Assembly: GCA_039820405.1 (NCBI GenBank)
Contig: JBCBQC010000047.1
Coordinates: 1-47,745 of the forward strand
Source: CALLVY01 sp937899855
Lineage (GTDB): Bacteria > Bacteroidota > Bacteroidia > Chitinophagales > Saprospiraceae
Direction of reading: 5' to 3'
Length of the DNA: 47,745 nt
In this document: one piece after another, positions 34,894 to 43,035 of the stretch
Layout of the letters: every line of letters starts with the position of its first letter
Position numbering within the stretch: the stretch's first letter is position 1
Notes under the pieces: generated by a model
What the model saw: the letters and a program-made list of their open reading frames with translations, nothing else
Told to the model about the DNA's origin: nothing
The model's database searches: none
Made by a program: the position numbers and the translations under genes

Positions 34894-36339
34894 ATGCACA
34901 AAAGCGTTCTCGTCCGGTATCTTCGCGCTTTTGAGCCCCGCGATTGGCGCGAATTGCGCAAACTGGTGGCCTCCCCATTTTTTAACCAACGGGAAGACGT
35001 ACGCCAACTGCTGACCTACTTGGAAAAGCCGATTCGACAGAATCAGCTCGACCAACTGGATAAGCACGTCGTTTTCAGACGCTTGTTTCCCAAACGCCCC
35101 TTCCACGAGGCCACGCTGCGTCACTGCAGGTCCTTCCTGCTCCAACTGGTCAAACAGTACCTCATCCAAAACGAGCTCCCCCGGGAACAGCCCCAGCAGC
35201 AACTGCTCCTCGCGCGGGCCCTTCACCAACGCGGACTGGTCCAGTACGCCGAGCGAGAACTGCGCAAGGCCCGGCAGGAACTCGAGCGCAGCCCGTGGCG
35301 ACACGGCCACTTTCACTTCCAACGCTACCAAATTGCCCAGGAAGAATTGGCGCTTACCCTCCTCCAAAAACGCAGTGGCTTGGTCAATTTTCAGTCGGTA
35401 TCCGAATCCCTGACCTTGGCCTACATCGCCGATCTCCTGCGCCACAGCTGTAGCCTCCTGATGCAGCGCAGCATGTCGACCACGGCACACTCCTCCCAAT
35501 TGCGGGAAGCCGTGCTGCGCCTCATCGACGAATCCGACTACCGGGAGGTACCCGCCGTGGGTTTGTACTGGCGGATTTACCAGGCCCTACACTACCAAGA
35601 GGAGGGACAGCCCGAGCGGTCGGAAGCCGCCTTTGAACGCGCCAAGCTCTTGCTGGAACAGCATTGGTCCCGCTTTCCTCCCCAGGAGATTCGAGAAATC
35701 TATTTGTTTACCATCAACTACTGCATCCGACGGCTCAACCAGGGCGAATTTCGCTTTGTCCGGGAAGCCTTTGAGCTTTTCCGCTCGGGCCTGGAAAAAC
35801 AGACCCTACTCCATCGGGGATACCTGTCTTCCTTTAGTTTCAAAAACATCACCCGCCTCGGTATGGCCCTGGGGGAAGACGAATGGGTCGCCTATTTTCT
35901 GGAGCAATACAAAGCGCAGTTGCCCCCCCGCGAACGCGACAATACCTGGCGCTACAACCTGGCCTTTTTCTACTTTCAGCAACCCGACTACGCCCGCGCC
36001 ATGCCCCTGCTTCAACAAGTCGAACTCAAGGACACCCTCAACAATCTCGACGCCCGGCGGATGTTGCTGCGCAGCTACTACGAACTCAGAGCCTACGACG
36101 CCCTAGATTCCTTACTGGACAGTTTTTCCGCCTACATCTACCGGCAAAAGGACCTGGGCTACCACCGGGACAATTACCTGAATTTGATCCGTTTTGTAAA
36201 GCGGATGATTCACCTAGAGCAGAACGATCGGGAAGCCTGGGACCAGCTGAGGGAAGAGCTGCTCCTCACGGCACAGGTAGCCGAACGGGAGTGGCTGACC
36301 AAGGAGATTACGAAACACCGTAAAAACAGTTGGAGTTGA
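34894..36339 (+). CDS. Helical-repeat protein of 481 residues, unknown (paralogue 2)
   Basis: A soluble helical protein with no signal peptide. It shares its layout and key segments with the protein encoded at 18223: SPFFNQRED near residue 28, RYNLAFFYFQQPDYARAM in the C-terminal half, and a VAEREWLTKEI end. It is richer in Gln and Arg than its paralogue and has an extra RALHQRGLVQYAERELRKAR stretch. The middle resembles TPR-like helical hairpins. The family was not recognised; both copies are stand-alone plus-strand genes opposite secreted-protein genes. Its stop codon lies inside a perfect 13-bp hairpin. Confidence 0.75.
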   Translation: MHKSVLVRYLRAFEPRDWRELRKLVASPFFNQREDVRQLLTYLEKPIRQNQLDQLDKHVVFRRLFPKRPFHEATLRHCRSFLLQLVKQYLIQNELPREQPQQQLLLARALHQRGLVQYAERELRKARQELERSPWRHGHFHFQRYQIAQEELALTLLQKRSGLVNFQSVSESLTLAYIADLLRHSCSLLMQRSMSTTAHSSQLREAVLRLIDESDYREVPAVGLYWRIYQALHYQEEGQPERSEAAFERAKLLLEQHWSRFPPQEIREIYLFTINYCIRRLNQGEFRFVREAFELFRSGLEKQTLLHRGYLSSFSFKNITRLGMALGEDEWVAYFLEQYKAQLPPRERDNTWRYNLAFFYFQQPDYARAMPLLQQVELKDTLNNLDARRMLLRSYYELRAYDALDSLLDSFSAYIYRQKDLGYHRDNYLNLIRFVKRMIHLEQNDREAWDQLREELLLTAQVAEREWLTKEITKHRKNSWS

Positions 36340-36362
36340 ATGACGCAGGGTCATTCAACTCC
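36332..36362 (+). terminator. Hairpin overlapping the stop codon of paralogue 2
   Basis: A perfect 13-bp stem GGAGTTGAATGAC / GTCATTCAACTCC (36332-36344 and 36350-36362) with a 5-base loop. The stop TGA (36337-36339) is within the left arm. No T-run follows, so termination is inferred from position. Confidence 0.5.
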
Positions 36363-36406
36363 AGGTTAGGGCTCGTCCGAGCAAGTCTCTTCCCTCCGGC
36401 GAGGTC

Positions 36407-37387
36407 TTAGATCTTATAGGTCAGCCCCAGCAGCCAGTAGGTTTGCAGCGGATTTTCATCATCGGGCAGGTCTTCGATGAGGAGTTCGGGATCCGTTCCT
36501 TCCTGGAGGAGGAATTGGTTGAAGCTTTCCTGTTTGTTGCTCCGAATTCCAAAGTCGATGCCCACGCCAATGCCTTTCCAGACCGTAAAGCTGAGGCCAT
36601 TGATCCAGGCCCAATTGGAGAGGTTAGCGGCGTCGGCGTAGCTGACGAAGGCGGAGAGGTTGGTCTTCCAGGCCAGGCCCAGGGGCAGGGCCCGCGAGTA
36701 ATCGGCCACGATTTTACAACCCAGGGAAGATTCGTACTGGACGTCACCACTGGAGAGGACGAAGTTGTAGTTGAGGGGATGGAATACGACGACGGCGCCG
36801 GGGATGGGCGTCCAGGTGGCTCCGACCCCCAGGTCGAGGTAGCTGACGGAATTGAGGGTATCGACGAAGTAGGGGACCAAGGCCGTACGGAATTCGGCGA
36901 GGGCGGAGCCGGCTAGCTTGTCGGAAAACTTATAGCCGAAGAGCGAGGTGAGGGTAAAGGCGTCGGCGGTATTGGTAAATTCTTCTTCCTGCCCCCCTTC
37001 CGAATCGGTATCCGTATCGGTATCGAGTCGGGTCCAGGCCAGGTTGAGGTTGGCGCTGTTGTTCCAAAAGTATTTGGGCTCATCGTAATTGGCAAAGGCA
37101 TTGCCGACGAAGCCCAGGCTGGTCGTTTGGGCATTGGGCGATTCCTGGAGGAACCAATTGTTGAACTGGGAGAAATTGAAGCCGATGGTTCCCAGGGCAC
37201 CGAGTTGCCAACCGGGTAGGGCGTCGATTTGACTATTGATGCCATTGACGACACCGGTGAGGGAATCGATGGCGGCTTTGGCGGCGGCTCTACGGGCTTT
37301 GAGTGCGTCTACATCCACATCCTGAGCGCTCAGGCCCGAACTCAGCAGAGCGGTGAGCAAGAACAGGGAGAGTACTTTCTTAATCAT
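36407..37387 (-). CDS. DUF3078 outer-membrane beta-barrel-like protein
   Basis: A 326-residue Bacteroidota envelope protein. A signal peptide (MIKKVLSLFLLTALLSSGLSAQ) is followed by a short Ala/Asp-rich helix (residues 25-55). Alternating beta strands with aromatic ends follow, as in WQLGALGTIGFNFSQFNNWF, GNAFANYDEPKYFW and a final YWLLGLTYKI. The terminal aromatic strand is what outer-membrane barrels show. An acidic DTDTDTDSEGGQEEE loop is inserted near residue 125. The function of DUF3078 proteins is unknown. It lies 145 bases downstream of the MscS-like gene on the same strand and may have its own promoter. Confidence 0.82.
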   Translation of the reverse strand: MIKKVLSLFLLTALLSSGLSAQDVDVDALKARRAAAKAAIDSLTGVVNGINSQIDALPGWQLGALGTIGFNFSQFNNWFLQESPNAQTTSLGFVGNAFANYDEPKYFWNNSANLNLAWTRLDTDTDTDSEGGQEEEFTNTADAFTLTSLFGYKFSDKLAGSALAEFRTALVPYFVDTLNSVSYLDLGVGATWTPIPGAVVVFHPLNYNFVLSSGDVQYESSLGCKIVADYSRALPLGLAWKTNLSAFVSYADAANLSNWAWINGLSFTVWKGIGVGIDFGIRSNKQESFNQFLLQEGTDPELLIEDLPDDENPLQTYWLLGLTYKI

Positions 37388-37531
37388 CAGTAAGGTATTT
37401 TAGATTTACTTCAAGTGGCCCAACATCCGCGAGCATACGCGACGATGGGACTTGAATTTGAGTGAATAATAACTTGCTACTTTGCTTTTCTGGTTTTCTG
37501 ATGGTTGAAGTAAAGTGTCCGGTGGGGTCAT

Positions 37532-38344
37532 CTAGGGCTGGTGAATCTCGATCTTTTCATTGGTCAACTTACTCAGGGGAATCACCACCCGGGCCCCTTC
37601 GATTTGGAGGGTCAGGGCATTACTGTCCATATGGACGATCTCTCCTTTGACGTTGTCGACGGTGATGACGTCACCAATGACGAAGCGATTTTTGCTATAA
37701 AAGGAGGCCAAAAAATTGGCCATGGTATCTTTGGAGGCCAATCCGTAGCCCAGGGCGAAGGCCGCTACGGCACCGCCGATCATAATCGACAGGTTGGTGG
37801 CCAGGAAATCGGTATCGATGCCCACCTGGGAAAGGGCCGTGACGATCGACATGATCAGGACGAAGTAGAAGACGAAGGTGCCGATGATTTTGGCCGAGGG
37901 AATCCCCAGGGACTCGGTGGTGGTGAGGACGATGTTTTTGAGTGCTTCGGCGATCACGATGCCCACGATCAGGACCAGGGCCCCCGAAATGGCGAGGGGG
38001 ATGTAGTTGATGATGTCGCGCACCAGTTGGGAGACGGGCTCCACCTGGAGGATTTCGGCCGCTACGATCGAAAAGATGAGCATCAGCAGGTAGTACACCA
38101 GGCGGCTCAGGACGTGGGAGGGAACGACGCGGATGTTGTTTTGCTGGACGATGTCGATCTCGTTGAGTCGTTCGGCCAGTCGGTCGATGCCGATCGTCTG
38201 GAGTAGGCGTTTGATGATCCGCGTGATGATCCGGGAAACAATCCACCCAATGAAGAAGACGACGATCGCTCCCAGGACATTGGGAATGACTCCAAGGAAC
38301 TGGTCGAGCAAGTCGTTGAGTAGATTTAGGATTCGGTTGGTCAT
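37532..38344 (-). CDS. MscS-like small-conductance mechanosensitive channel protein
   Basis: A 270-residue inner-membrane protein with four hydrophobic segments (about residues 18-40, 75-95, 115-135 and 145-165). The MscS pore region is GAVAAFALGYGLASKDTMANF near residue 190-212, followed by the beta domain (FVIGDVITVDNVKGEIVHMDS). These channels open under membrane tension to release solutes on hypo-osmotic shock. It is the third gene of an operon after an ECF sigma factor and a small protein, with gaps of 12 and 35 bases, so its expression may be tied to that sigma factor. Confidence 0.9.
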   Translation of the reverse strand: MTNRILNLLNDLLDQFLGVIPNVLGAIVVFFIGWIVSRIITRIIKRLLQTIGIDRLAERLNEIDIVQQNNIRVVPSHVLSRLVYYLLMLIFSIVAAEILQVEPVSQLVRDIINYIPLAISGALVLIVGIVIAEALKNIVLTTTESLGIPSAKIIGTFVFYFVLIMSIVTALSQVGIDTDFLATNLSIMIGGAVAAFALGYGLASKDTMANFLASFYSKNRFVIGDVITVDNVKGEIVHMDSNALTLQIEGARVVIPLSKLTNEKIEIHQP

Positions 38345-38379
38345 GTGGTTTTTATTTTAGGGTCCTGGGGAGGAGCGGC

Positions 38380-38664
38380 TCAGGCTTGGGCCTCGTCTCG
38401 TTCGGCGTCGTGGGGGCCCGAACGGTGGTTGGTGGGGTCCGTATCCCCCTCCAATGGCAGCTTGATGTCGCGGATAGGGGGAGCATCGATGGGGCTAAAG
38501 AGTGACCGCAGCACGTCCAACAAACGGGGCAGGTACAATTCGACGACGTTGCCCACCAGTTGGGTGACGCGTACGCTGCCCATCAGCTTGTGTTCTACCT
38601 CGGCGGGGGCTTGGGGAAATTGCTCCTCCGCTTCTTCGGCCAATTGTTTGAAACTATTTGCCAT
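38380..38664 (-). CDS. Small 94-residue protein co-transcribed with ECF sigma factor
   Basis: A soluble protein starting MANSFKQLAEEAEEQFPQAP, with a conserved-looking core GSVRVTQLVGNVVELYLPRLLDVL (listed here as GSVRVTQLVGN then VVELYLPRLLDVL) and a charged, disordered tail (HRSGPHDAERDEAQA). Small proteins with this DVVDLYxPK-like core commonly follow ECF sigma genes in Bacteroidota. It has no membrane helix, so if it is an anti-sigma factor it is a soluble one; that is inference from position. It lies 12 bases after the sigma gene. Confidence 0.7.
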   Translation of the reverse strand: MANSFKQLAEEAEEQFPQAPAEVEHKLMGSVRVTQLVGNVVELYLPRLLDVLRSLFSPIDAPPIRDIKLPLEGDTDPTNHRSGPHDAERDEAQA

Positions 38665-38676
38665 GATAATTGGTGT

Positions 38677-39345
38677 TTAATCCGTAAAAATAGTCCGGTA
38701 AACGGTCTGCGCTTTGTGTTTGGCCCGTTTGATTTTCATTTTGATGGCGCTTTCGGTCTTGTCGAGGCTCTGCGCGATCTCTTTGATGGACAGATCATCT
38801 TGGTACTTCATCAGCAAGACGGCCTTATCGCCCTCGGGGATTTTTTCCAGCACCACTTTGAGGCGCTTGACCTCCATCTCCAGGAGGGCCGTATCCGGTA
38901 CCTCTTCCACCACATCGGGGGCATCGTCGGCTTCGGAGGAAAACAGCTTGGTTTCTTTCTTCCGTTTACGCAGGTAGTCAATGCAATAATTGTAGGTGAT
39001 CGAATACACCCAAGTCGAAAACTTCGAACGCTCGCCGAATTTGGCCAGGTTGAGAAAGATTTTGGTAAAAATCTCCTGAGCGGCATCCTTGGCCAAGACC
39101 TCGTCCTTGAGCAAGGAGATACACTTGCTGTACACCTTACCCGAATAGCGCTGATACAAGACCTGAAAGTAAGCGGACTCACGTGTACTCAGGTACTTTT
39201 GGATCAGCTCCGTATCGCTGTGCTGGTTCGCCGAGGCGGACCGGCTACGGGAGGGGTGGGAGGAAAAAGATGGTTTCACGAATGCAGTTGTTTGGCCATC
39301 CGTACGAATTGTACAAAAGGTCGGCACTGTCGCAAAAATAACCAT
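38677..39345 (-). CDS. ECF-type RNA polymerase sigma factor
   Basis: A sigma-70 family regulator of up to 222 residues. Region 2 (from DTELIQKYLSTRESAYF to TWVYSITYNYCIDYLRKRKK) binds core polymerase and the -7/-10 element. Region 4 (IPEGDKAVLLMKYQDDLSIKEIAQSL, split here as IPEGDKAVLLMKYQDD and LSIKEIAQSLDKTESAIKMK) is a helix-turn-helix for the -33/-35 element. The first 20 or so residues at the ATG look unlike protein; a GTG at 39279 (VKPSFSSHPSRS) is a likelier start. It heads an operon with the 94-residue protein and the MscS channel, suggesting an envelope or osmotic stress regulon that may include itself. Confidence 0.88.
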   Translation of the reverse strand: MVIFATVPTFCTIRTDGQTTAFVKPSFSSHPSRSRSASANQHSDTELIQKYLSTRESAYFQVLYQRYSGKVYSKCISLLKDEVLAKDAAQEIFTKIFLNLAKFGERSKFSTWVYSITYNYCIDYLRKRKKETKLFSSEADDAPDVVEEVPDTALLEMEVKRLKVVLEKIPEGDKAVLLMKYQDDLSIKEIAQSLDKTESAIKMKIKRAKHKAQTVYRTIFTD

Positions 39346-39495
39346 TTGTACGACAAAAACGCCACCGGATGATCCAAAGCCCTATCCTCCTCACCGACGG
39401 GGGGAAAACACGCGATTTTGCCCAGCGATGAGACCGACTTATAAGCTTGAGACGGAAGAAATCGGAAAAAGACACTTTTCGAGGGGAGAAAAAAC

Positions 39496-39656
39496 AAAAA
39501 AAGAGAGGTAGCGCTTGTGCACTACCTCCGCCCTAACCAAATAAAACCAAATTATTCTTTGAAGTTGGTCACTTCCTGTTGGACAAACGGAGGAATTGAA
39601 AGCCATTTCTCCAACAGAAGGCCATTGTTTTGCTTTTAGTGTAAGAACTACAATAA
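39496..39656 (-). ncRNA. Candidate small RNA with promoter and intrinsic terminator
   Basis: Read on the minus strand, the transcript would start near 39656. It forms an internal stem CTTCTGTTGG / CCAACAGGAAG with one bulge (about 39622-39570). It ends with the 10-bp hairpin GAGGTAGTGC / GCGCTACCTC, loop ACAA (39528-39505), then TCTTTTTTT. No convincing protein is encoded: the open frames run through the terminator stem. The length of about 160 bases and the long internal stem recall 6S RNA, but I could not confirm conserved 6S features. Confidence 0.6.
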
Positions 39657-39662
39657 CCTCTA

Positions 39663-39696
39663 CAAAAATAGGTGATTTTTTATACACTTTCCAAAA
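39663..39696 (-). promoter_or_regulatory. Promoter of the candidate small RNA
   Basis: The minus strand reads TTTTG (39696-39692), 21 bases, then TATTTTTG (39670-39663). This matches the Bacteroidota sigma consensus TTTG, 19-21 bases, TAnnTTTG exactly and is the best promoter in the window. Confidence 0.7.
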
Positions 39697-39875
39697 TTTT
39701 TATTGGCATTTTCTCTTCCCGGGGCTAATTCACTGGGACAAAGGCATCCATTACCAAATAAAATGACAAAATCATATCACTACCCGAATAAAATGTGGAA
39801 CAATCGCTATTTACCAAATTTTTACCCATTTTCGGGCTTTGTTATTTTTTTAACCAAGCCCATTTTGAAAAGCCC

Positions 39876-39883
39876 TACTTTTG
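39876..39883 (+). promoter_or_regulatory. Candidate -7 box for the second M28 peptidase gene
   Basis: TACTTTTG matches TAnnTTTG, 57 bases before the ATG at 39940. No TTG lies at the ideal distance upstream. The remaining 39700-39939 sequence is AT-rich and holds nothing else recognisable. Confidence 0.45.
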
Positions 39884-39939
39884 CTTTTCACCTCAAACTC
39901 CCTACCGATCCGTGCTGATTGGTGGTAAATGTTACGCCT

Positions 39940-41349
39940 ATGCCCCGTATTTTGACCCTCTTATCTTTACTCAGCCTGAGCCTGTGCTATTCGCCCGGGG
40001 TGTATGCCCAAGAACGCGAGGAGGAGGAAGAAGATGCTTTTTTTATCCGCAGAATTTACGATGTGGCCCTCACCGAGGGGCGCTGTTACGACTGGCTCCG
40101 CGCCCTATCGACCGATTACGGGGGCCGCCTGTCGGGGTCGCCCCAAGCCGCAGCGGCCGTAGAATATACCCGGCAGATGCTCGATACCCTGGGCTTGGAT
40201 TCGGTCTGGCTCCAAGCCTGCCGCGTCCCCCACTGGGAGCGGGGCGATACCGAACGGGTACGCATCGTCAATTCGCCGAGCCAGGGCAGCATCGATCTGG
40301 GGGGCCTCGCCCTGGGCAATTCCGTGGGAACGGGACCGGAGGGCCTCAGTGCGGAGGTAATCGAAGTACAGGGGCTCGACGACCTAGAGATGCTGGGCCC
40401 GGAAGCGCTGGCCGGCAAGATCGTCTTTTTCAACCGGCCGATGGATCCCACGCAGATCCGCACCTTTACGGCCTACGGGGGAGCGGTGGATCAGCGGGTA
40501 TACGGCGCCGCCCGCGCGGCGCGTTACGGGGCGGTGGCGGTCCTGGTACGCTCGATCACGACCAGTCGGGATGATGTTCCCCACACCGGGGTGACCGTCT
40601 ACGAGGACGAAACGCCCCGGATTCCGGCCATTGCCATCAGTACCTTGGATGCCGATTTGCTCAGCGGGCTCTTGCGGCAGGAGGTGGTGCGGGTGTACCT
40701 GCAGGCCAACTGTCGGACCTACCCGGACAAACTGTCCTACAACGTGATCGGGGAGATCAAGGGGACGCGCTACCCCGAGGAGATCATTTTGGTGGGGGGA
40801 CACCTGGACTCCTGGGACGTCGCCGGGGGCGCGCACGACGACGGGGCGGGCTGCGTCCACGCGATGGACGTGCTGCAGGTGATGCGGCGGCTGGGTTACC
40901 GCCCCCAGCGGACCCTGCGCTGTGTCCTCTTTATGAACGAGGAAAATGGCTTGCGAGGGGGCCTGGAATACGCTCGGGTGTCCAACGAGCGCGGGGAGTT
41001 CCACTTAGCGGCCATCGAGTCGGATGCGGGGGGCTTCACGCCCCGGGGCTTTAGCTGCGACGGTGAGGCCAGCATTTTTGTCGACCGTTTTAAAAGCGTT
41101 ATCGACCGTTTTTACCTCCTCGAACCCTACGGCCTCAGCCTCAGCAAGGGAGGATCGGGCGCCGACATTGGGCCCCTGAAATCGCAGCGGGGCTTGCTCT
41201 TTGGTTTTCGCCCCGACTCGCAGCGTTATTTTGACTACCACCACACCGCCAACGACAATTTTGACGCCGTCAACAAGCGGGAATTGGAGATGGGCGTGGC
41301 GGCGATCAGCAGCTTGGTTTACCTGCTGGACAAGTACGGGACGGACTAG
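39940..41349 (+). CDS. M28 family zinc peptidase (carboxypeptidase Q-like), secreted
   Basis: A 469-residue exported metallopeptidase. The signal peptide MPRILTLLSLLSLSLCYS ends near VYAQ. A short acidic stretch (EREEEEED) follows. A PA-type domain (about 125-260) is inserted before the catalytic core. The metal ligands are His288 in GGHLDSWDV, Asp300 in AHDDGAG, the Glu pair 334-335 in NEENGLRGG, Asp362 in ESDAGG and a His in DYHHTANDNFD. That ligand context (HLDSWD, ESDAGG) matches the plasma glutamate carboxypeptidase branch of M28 rather than the type of the window's other M28. The start at 39940 was preferred to an in-frame one seven codons earlier because of the signal peptide. Confidence 0.92.
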   Translation: MPRILTLLSLLSLSLCYSPGVYAQEREEEEEDAFFIRRIYDVALTEGRCYDWLRALSTDYGGRLSGSPQAAAAVEYTRQMLDTLGLDSVWLQACRVPHWERGDTERVRIVNSPSQGSIDLGGLALGNSVGTGPEGLSAEVIEVQGLDDLEMLGPEALAGKIVFFNRPMDPTQIRTFTAYGGAVDQRVYGAARAARYGAVAVLVRSITTSRDDVPHTGVTVYEDETPRIPAIAISTLDADLLSGLLRQEVVRVYLQANCRTYPDKLSYNVIGEIKGTRYPEEIILVGGHLDSWDVAGGAHDDGAGCVHAMDVLQVMRRLGYRPQRTLRCVLFMNEENGLRGGLEYARVSNERGEFHLAAIESDAGGFTPRGFSCDGEASIFVDRFKSVIDRFYLLEPYGLSLSKGGSGADIGPLKSQRGLLFGFRPDSQRYFDYHHTANDNFDAVNKRELEMGVAAISSLVYLLDKYGTD

Positions 41350-41430
41350 GGGGGATGGAAAATTATCCGCGGGGACGACCGAATTTTGTATCTTGAGGGG
41401 GAACCCCCTACCACCAAAACCGCCAATTTT

Positions 41431-41985
41431 ATGGAAATGCTGGGACAAGAACTCATTCAGATTCACGACCTCGCCTTCGAGCCCTACCTGAGTGCGGAGC
41501 AGATTGCGCTGCGCGTGGGGGAACTGGGAACGGCCATCCGTGCGGAATACGCCGACCGCCAGCCGATTTTTGTCAGCGTCCTGAACGGGGCCTTTATCTT
41601 CGCCGCGGATTTGGTCCGGGCGGCGGCGGTGGATTGCGAGACGGCCTTTACGCGGCTGTCTTCGTACGAGGGGACGAGCAGTACGGGGGTGGTCCGGAGT
41701 ACCCTGGGGCTGGATGTGACGCTGGCGGGTCGGCACCTGATCGTGGTAGAAGACATCGTCGATACGGGGCGGACCCTGCACCAATTTCTCGGCCAACTGC
41801 GGGAGCAAGGGCCCGCCTCGCTCAAGGTCGTGGCGCTATTGGTCAAGCCCGAGGCCCTGGAATTTCCGGTCGACATCGACTTTCGGGGCTTTGAGATTCC
41901 CAACCGCTTTGTGGTCGGCTACGGCCTGGACTACAAGGGGCGGGGTCGACAATTGCCCCACCTGTACCAAAAACACGGCGAATAG
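41431..41985 (+). CDS. hpt: Hypoxanthine-type phosphoribosyltransferase
   Basis: A 184-residue purine salvage enzyme that joins hypoxanthine or guanine to PRPP, giving IMP or GMP, in the cytoplasm. The PRPP-binding loop is VEDIVDTGRTL at residues 106-116. The early loop FVSVLNGAFIFAADLVR and the base-binding end FEIPNRFVVGYGLDYKGR agree with HPRT. The ATG at 41431 (MEMLGQELIQIHD) is preferred to an upstream TTG. The hydrolase gene begins on the base after its stop, so the two are co-translated, although no metabolic link is apparent. Confidence 0.92.
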   Translation: MEMLGQELIQIHDLAFEPYLSAEQIALRVGELGTAIRAEYADRQPIFVSVLNGAFIFAADLVRAAAVDCETAFTRLSSYEGTSSTGVVRSTLGLDVTLAGRHLIVVEDIVDTGRTLHQFLGQLREQGPASLKVVALLVKPEALEFPVDIDFRGFEIPNRFVVGYGLDYKGRGRQLPHLYQKHGE

Positions 41986-42828
41986 ATGGGCGGCGAGGCA
42001 CTGCTCGTCGGGGGAGGGATTTACCTCCTGCTCTGCGTGATTTTCTACTTTGCGCAGGACCTATTCTTTTTTCGCCCCGAAATATTACCCGCCAGTTTTC
42101 AATACCGCTATCCCTTTCCCTTTGAGGAGGTCAACTTTGAGATGGAGGATGGGGGTTTGGTCAATGGCATCCACTTTCGGGTGCCCAATTCGCGGGGGGT
42201 GGTGTTTTACTTCAAGGGCAATTCGCGGAGTGTGAAGGGTTGGGGTAAATTTGCCCGCGATTTTGTGAGCAAGGGCTACGACTTTTTTATGGTCGACTAC
42301 CGCGGCTTTGGCAAGAGTCGGGGCCGCCGTACCGAGGCCATCCTGTACAATGACGGTCAGCACGTCTACAAGTGGCTGATGGAGCAGTACCCCGACAAGC
42401 CGATCGTGATCTACGGCCGGTCGCTGGGCAGCGGGATTGCCACGCGGATTGCTTCATGGAACCAGCCCAAGATGCTGCTGTTGGATTCGCCGTACTACAG
42501 TTTTTTCCGCCAGATTCAGCGTTACGCCTTTTTGCTGCCGATCCGCTGGCTGCTGCGCTACCGGATTCGGACGGATCAGTTTATCAAAAAGGTGAGCTGT
42601 CCCGTTTTTTTGCTACACGGTACGAAGGACAAGCTCATTCCGTTTGAAGACAGTGTGTTGTTGCAGCGGTTGGTGCCGCGCAATGCCCACCTGTTTGCCA
42701 TTGAGGGGGCGGGCCACAACAACCTCCCCGATTTTCCGGCCTACCACGAGGTCCTCTACGACATTCTCAACGACGAGGTGCTTTTCCGCCGCCTGGTGGA
42801 CCAGATGAGTCAGAGTCCGGCGGCGTGA
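41986..42828 (+). CDS. Membrane-anchored alpha/beta hydrolase (BEM46/ABHD13-like)
   Basis: A 280-residue serine hydrolase. The N-terminal hydrophobic helix (GGGIYLLLCVIFYFAQDLFF) anchors it to the inner membrane. The catalytic triad is Ser146 in YGRSLGSG, Asp215 in HGTKDKLIP and His244 in GAGHNN; VDYRGFGKS is the usual oxyanion-side strand. The substrate is unknown; relatives act on lipids or acyl esters. It starts immediately after the hpt stop codon (TAGATG), so it depends on that gene's transcript. The length is typical of the BEM46 group. Confidence 0.88.
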   Translation: MGGEALLVGGGIYLLLCVIFYFAQDLFFFRPEILPASFQYRYPFPFEEVNFEMEDGGLVNGIHFRVPNSRGVVFYFKGNSRSVKGWGKFARDFVSKGYDFFMVDYRGFGKSRGRRTEAILYNDGQHVYKWLMEQYPDKPIVIYGRSLGSGIATRIASWNQPKMLLLDSPYYSFFRQIQRYAFLLPIRWLLRYRIRTDQFIKKVSCPVFLLHGTKDKLIPFEDSVLLQRLVPRNAHLFAIEGAGHNNLPDFPAYHEVLYDILNDEVLFRRLVDQMSQSPAA

Positions 42829-42866
42829 GGGGATTTTTCGCAAAAAAAATGGCGAGGGGGCTTTAC

Positions 42867-42892
42867 TAAATTTGCAAAATGTTATAAATTTG
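42867..42892 (+). promoter_or_regulatory. Two -7 boxes upstream of tRNA-Gln
   Basis: TAAATTTG occurs twice (42867-42874 and 42885-42892), both exact matches to TAnnTTTG. The second would start transcription about 20 bases before the mature tRNA. Confidence 0.5.
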
Positions 42893-42919
42893 CATTCGCT
42901 GTTTGTTTAAATGGCAATT

Positions 42920-42991
42920 TGACCCATGGTGTAATTGGCAACACTGCAGATTTTGGTTCTGTCATTCTAGGTTCGAGTCCTAGTGGGTCAA
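42920..42991 (+). tRNA. tRNA-Gln (anticodon UUG)
   Basis: The acceptor stem TGACCCA / TGGGTCA pairs fully. The D-arm contains TGTAATTGGCAACA. The anticodon stem CAGA / TCTG encloses the loop TTTTGGT with anticodon TTG. The T-arm is CTAGG-TTCGAGT-CCTAG. Base 42991 is the discriminator A; CCA is not encoded. It marks the boundary between core genes and the accessory island that follows. Confidence 0.95.
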
Positions 42992-43000
42992 CAGATAAAA

Positions 43001-43035
43001 AGCCTTGATAATCAATAGATTATCGGGGCTTTTTT
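43001..43035 (+). terminator. Intrinsic terminator after tRNA-Gln
   Basis: The stem AGCC-TT-GATAATC / GATTATC-GG-GGCT is followed by TTTTTT. It starts about 10 bases after the tRNA. Confidence 0.85.

Noticed and set aside
39439..39687. Minus-strand open frame of 82 codons in the gap before the second M28 gene
   Set aside because: It runs through a strong intrinsic terminator stem and T-run, begins without a good start, and has no protein-like pattern; a small RNA explains the region better.
41386..41430. Extended N-terminus of the phosphoribosyltransferase from a TTG
   Set aside because: The added residues (EGEPPTTKTANF) are atypical and the ATG at 41431 gives the normal family length.
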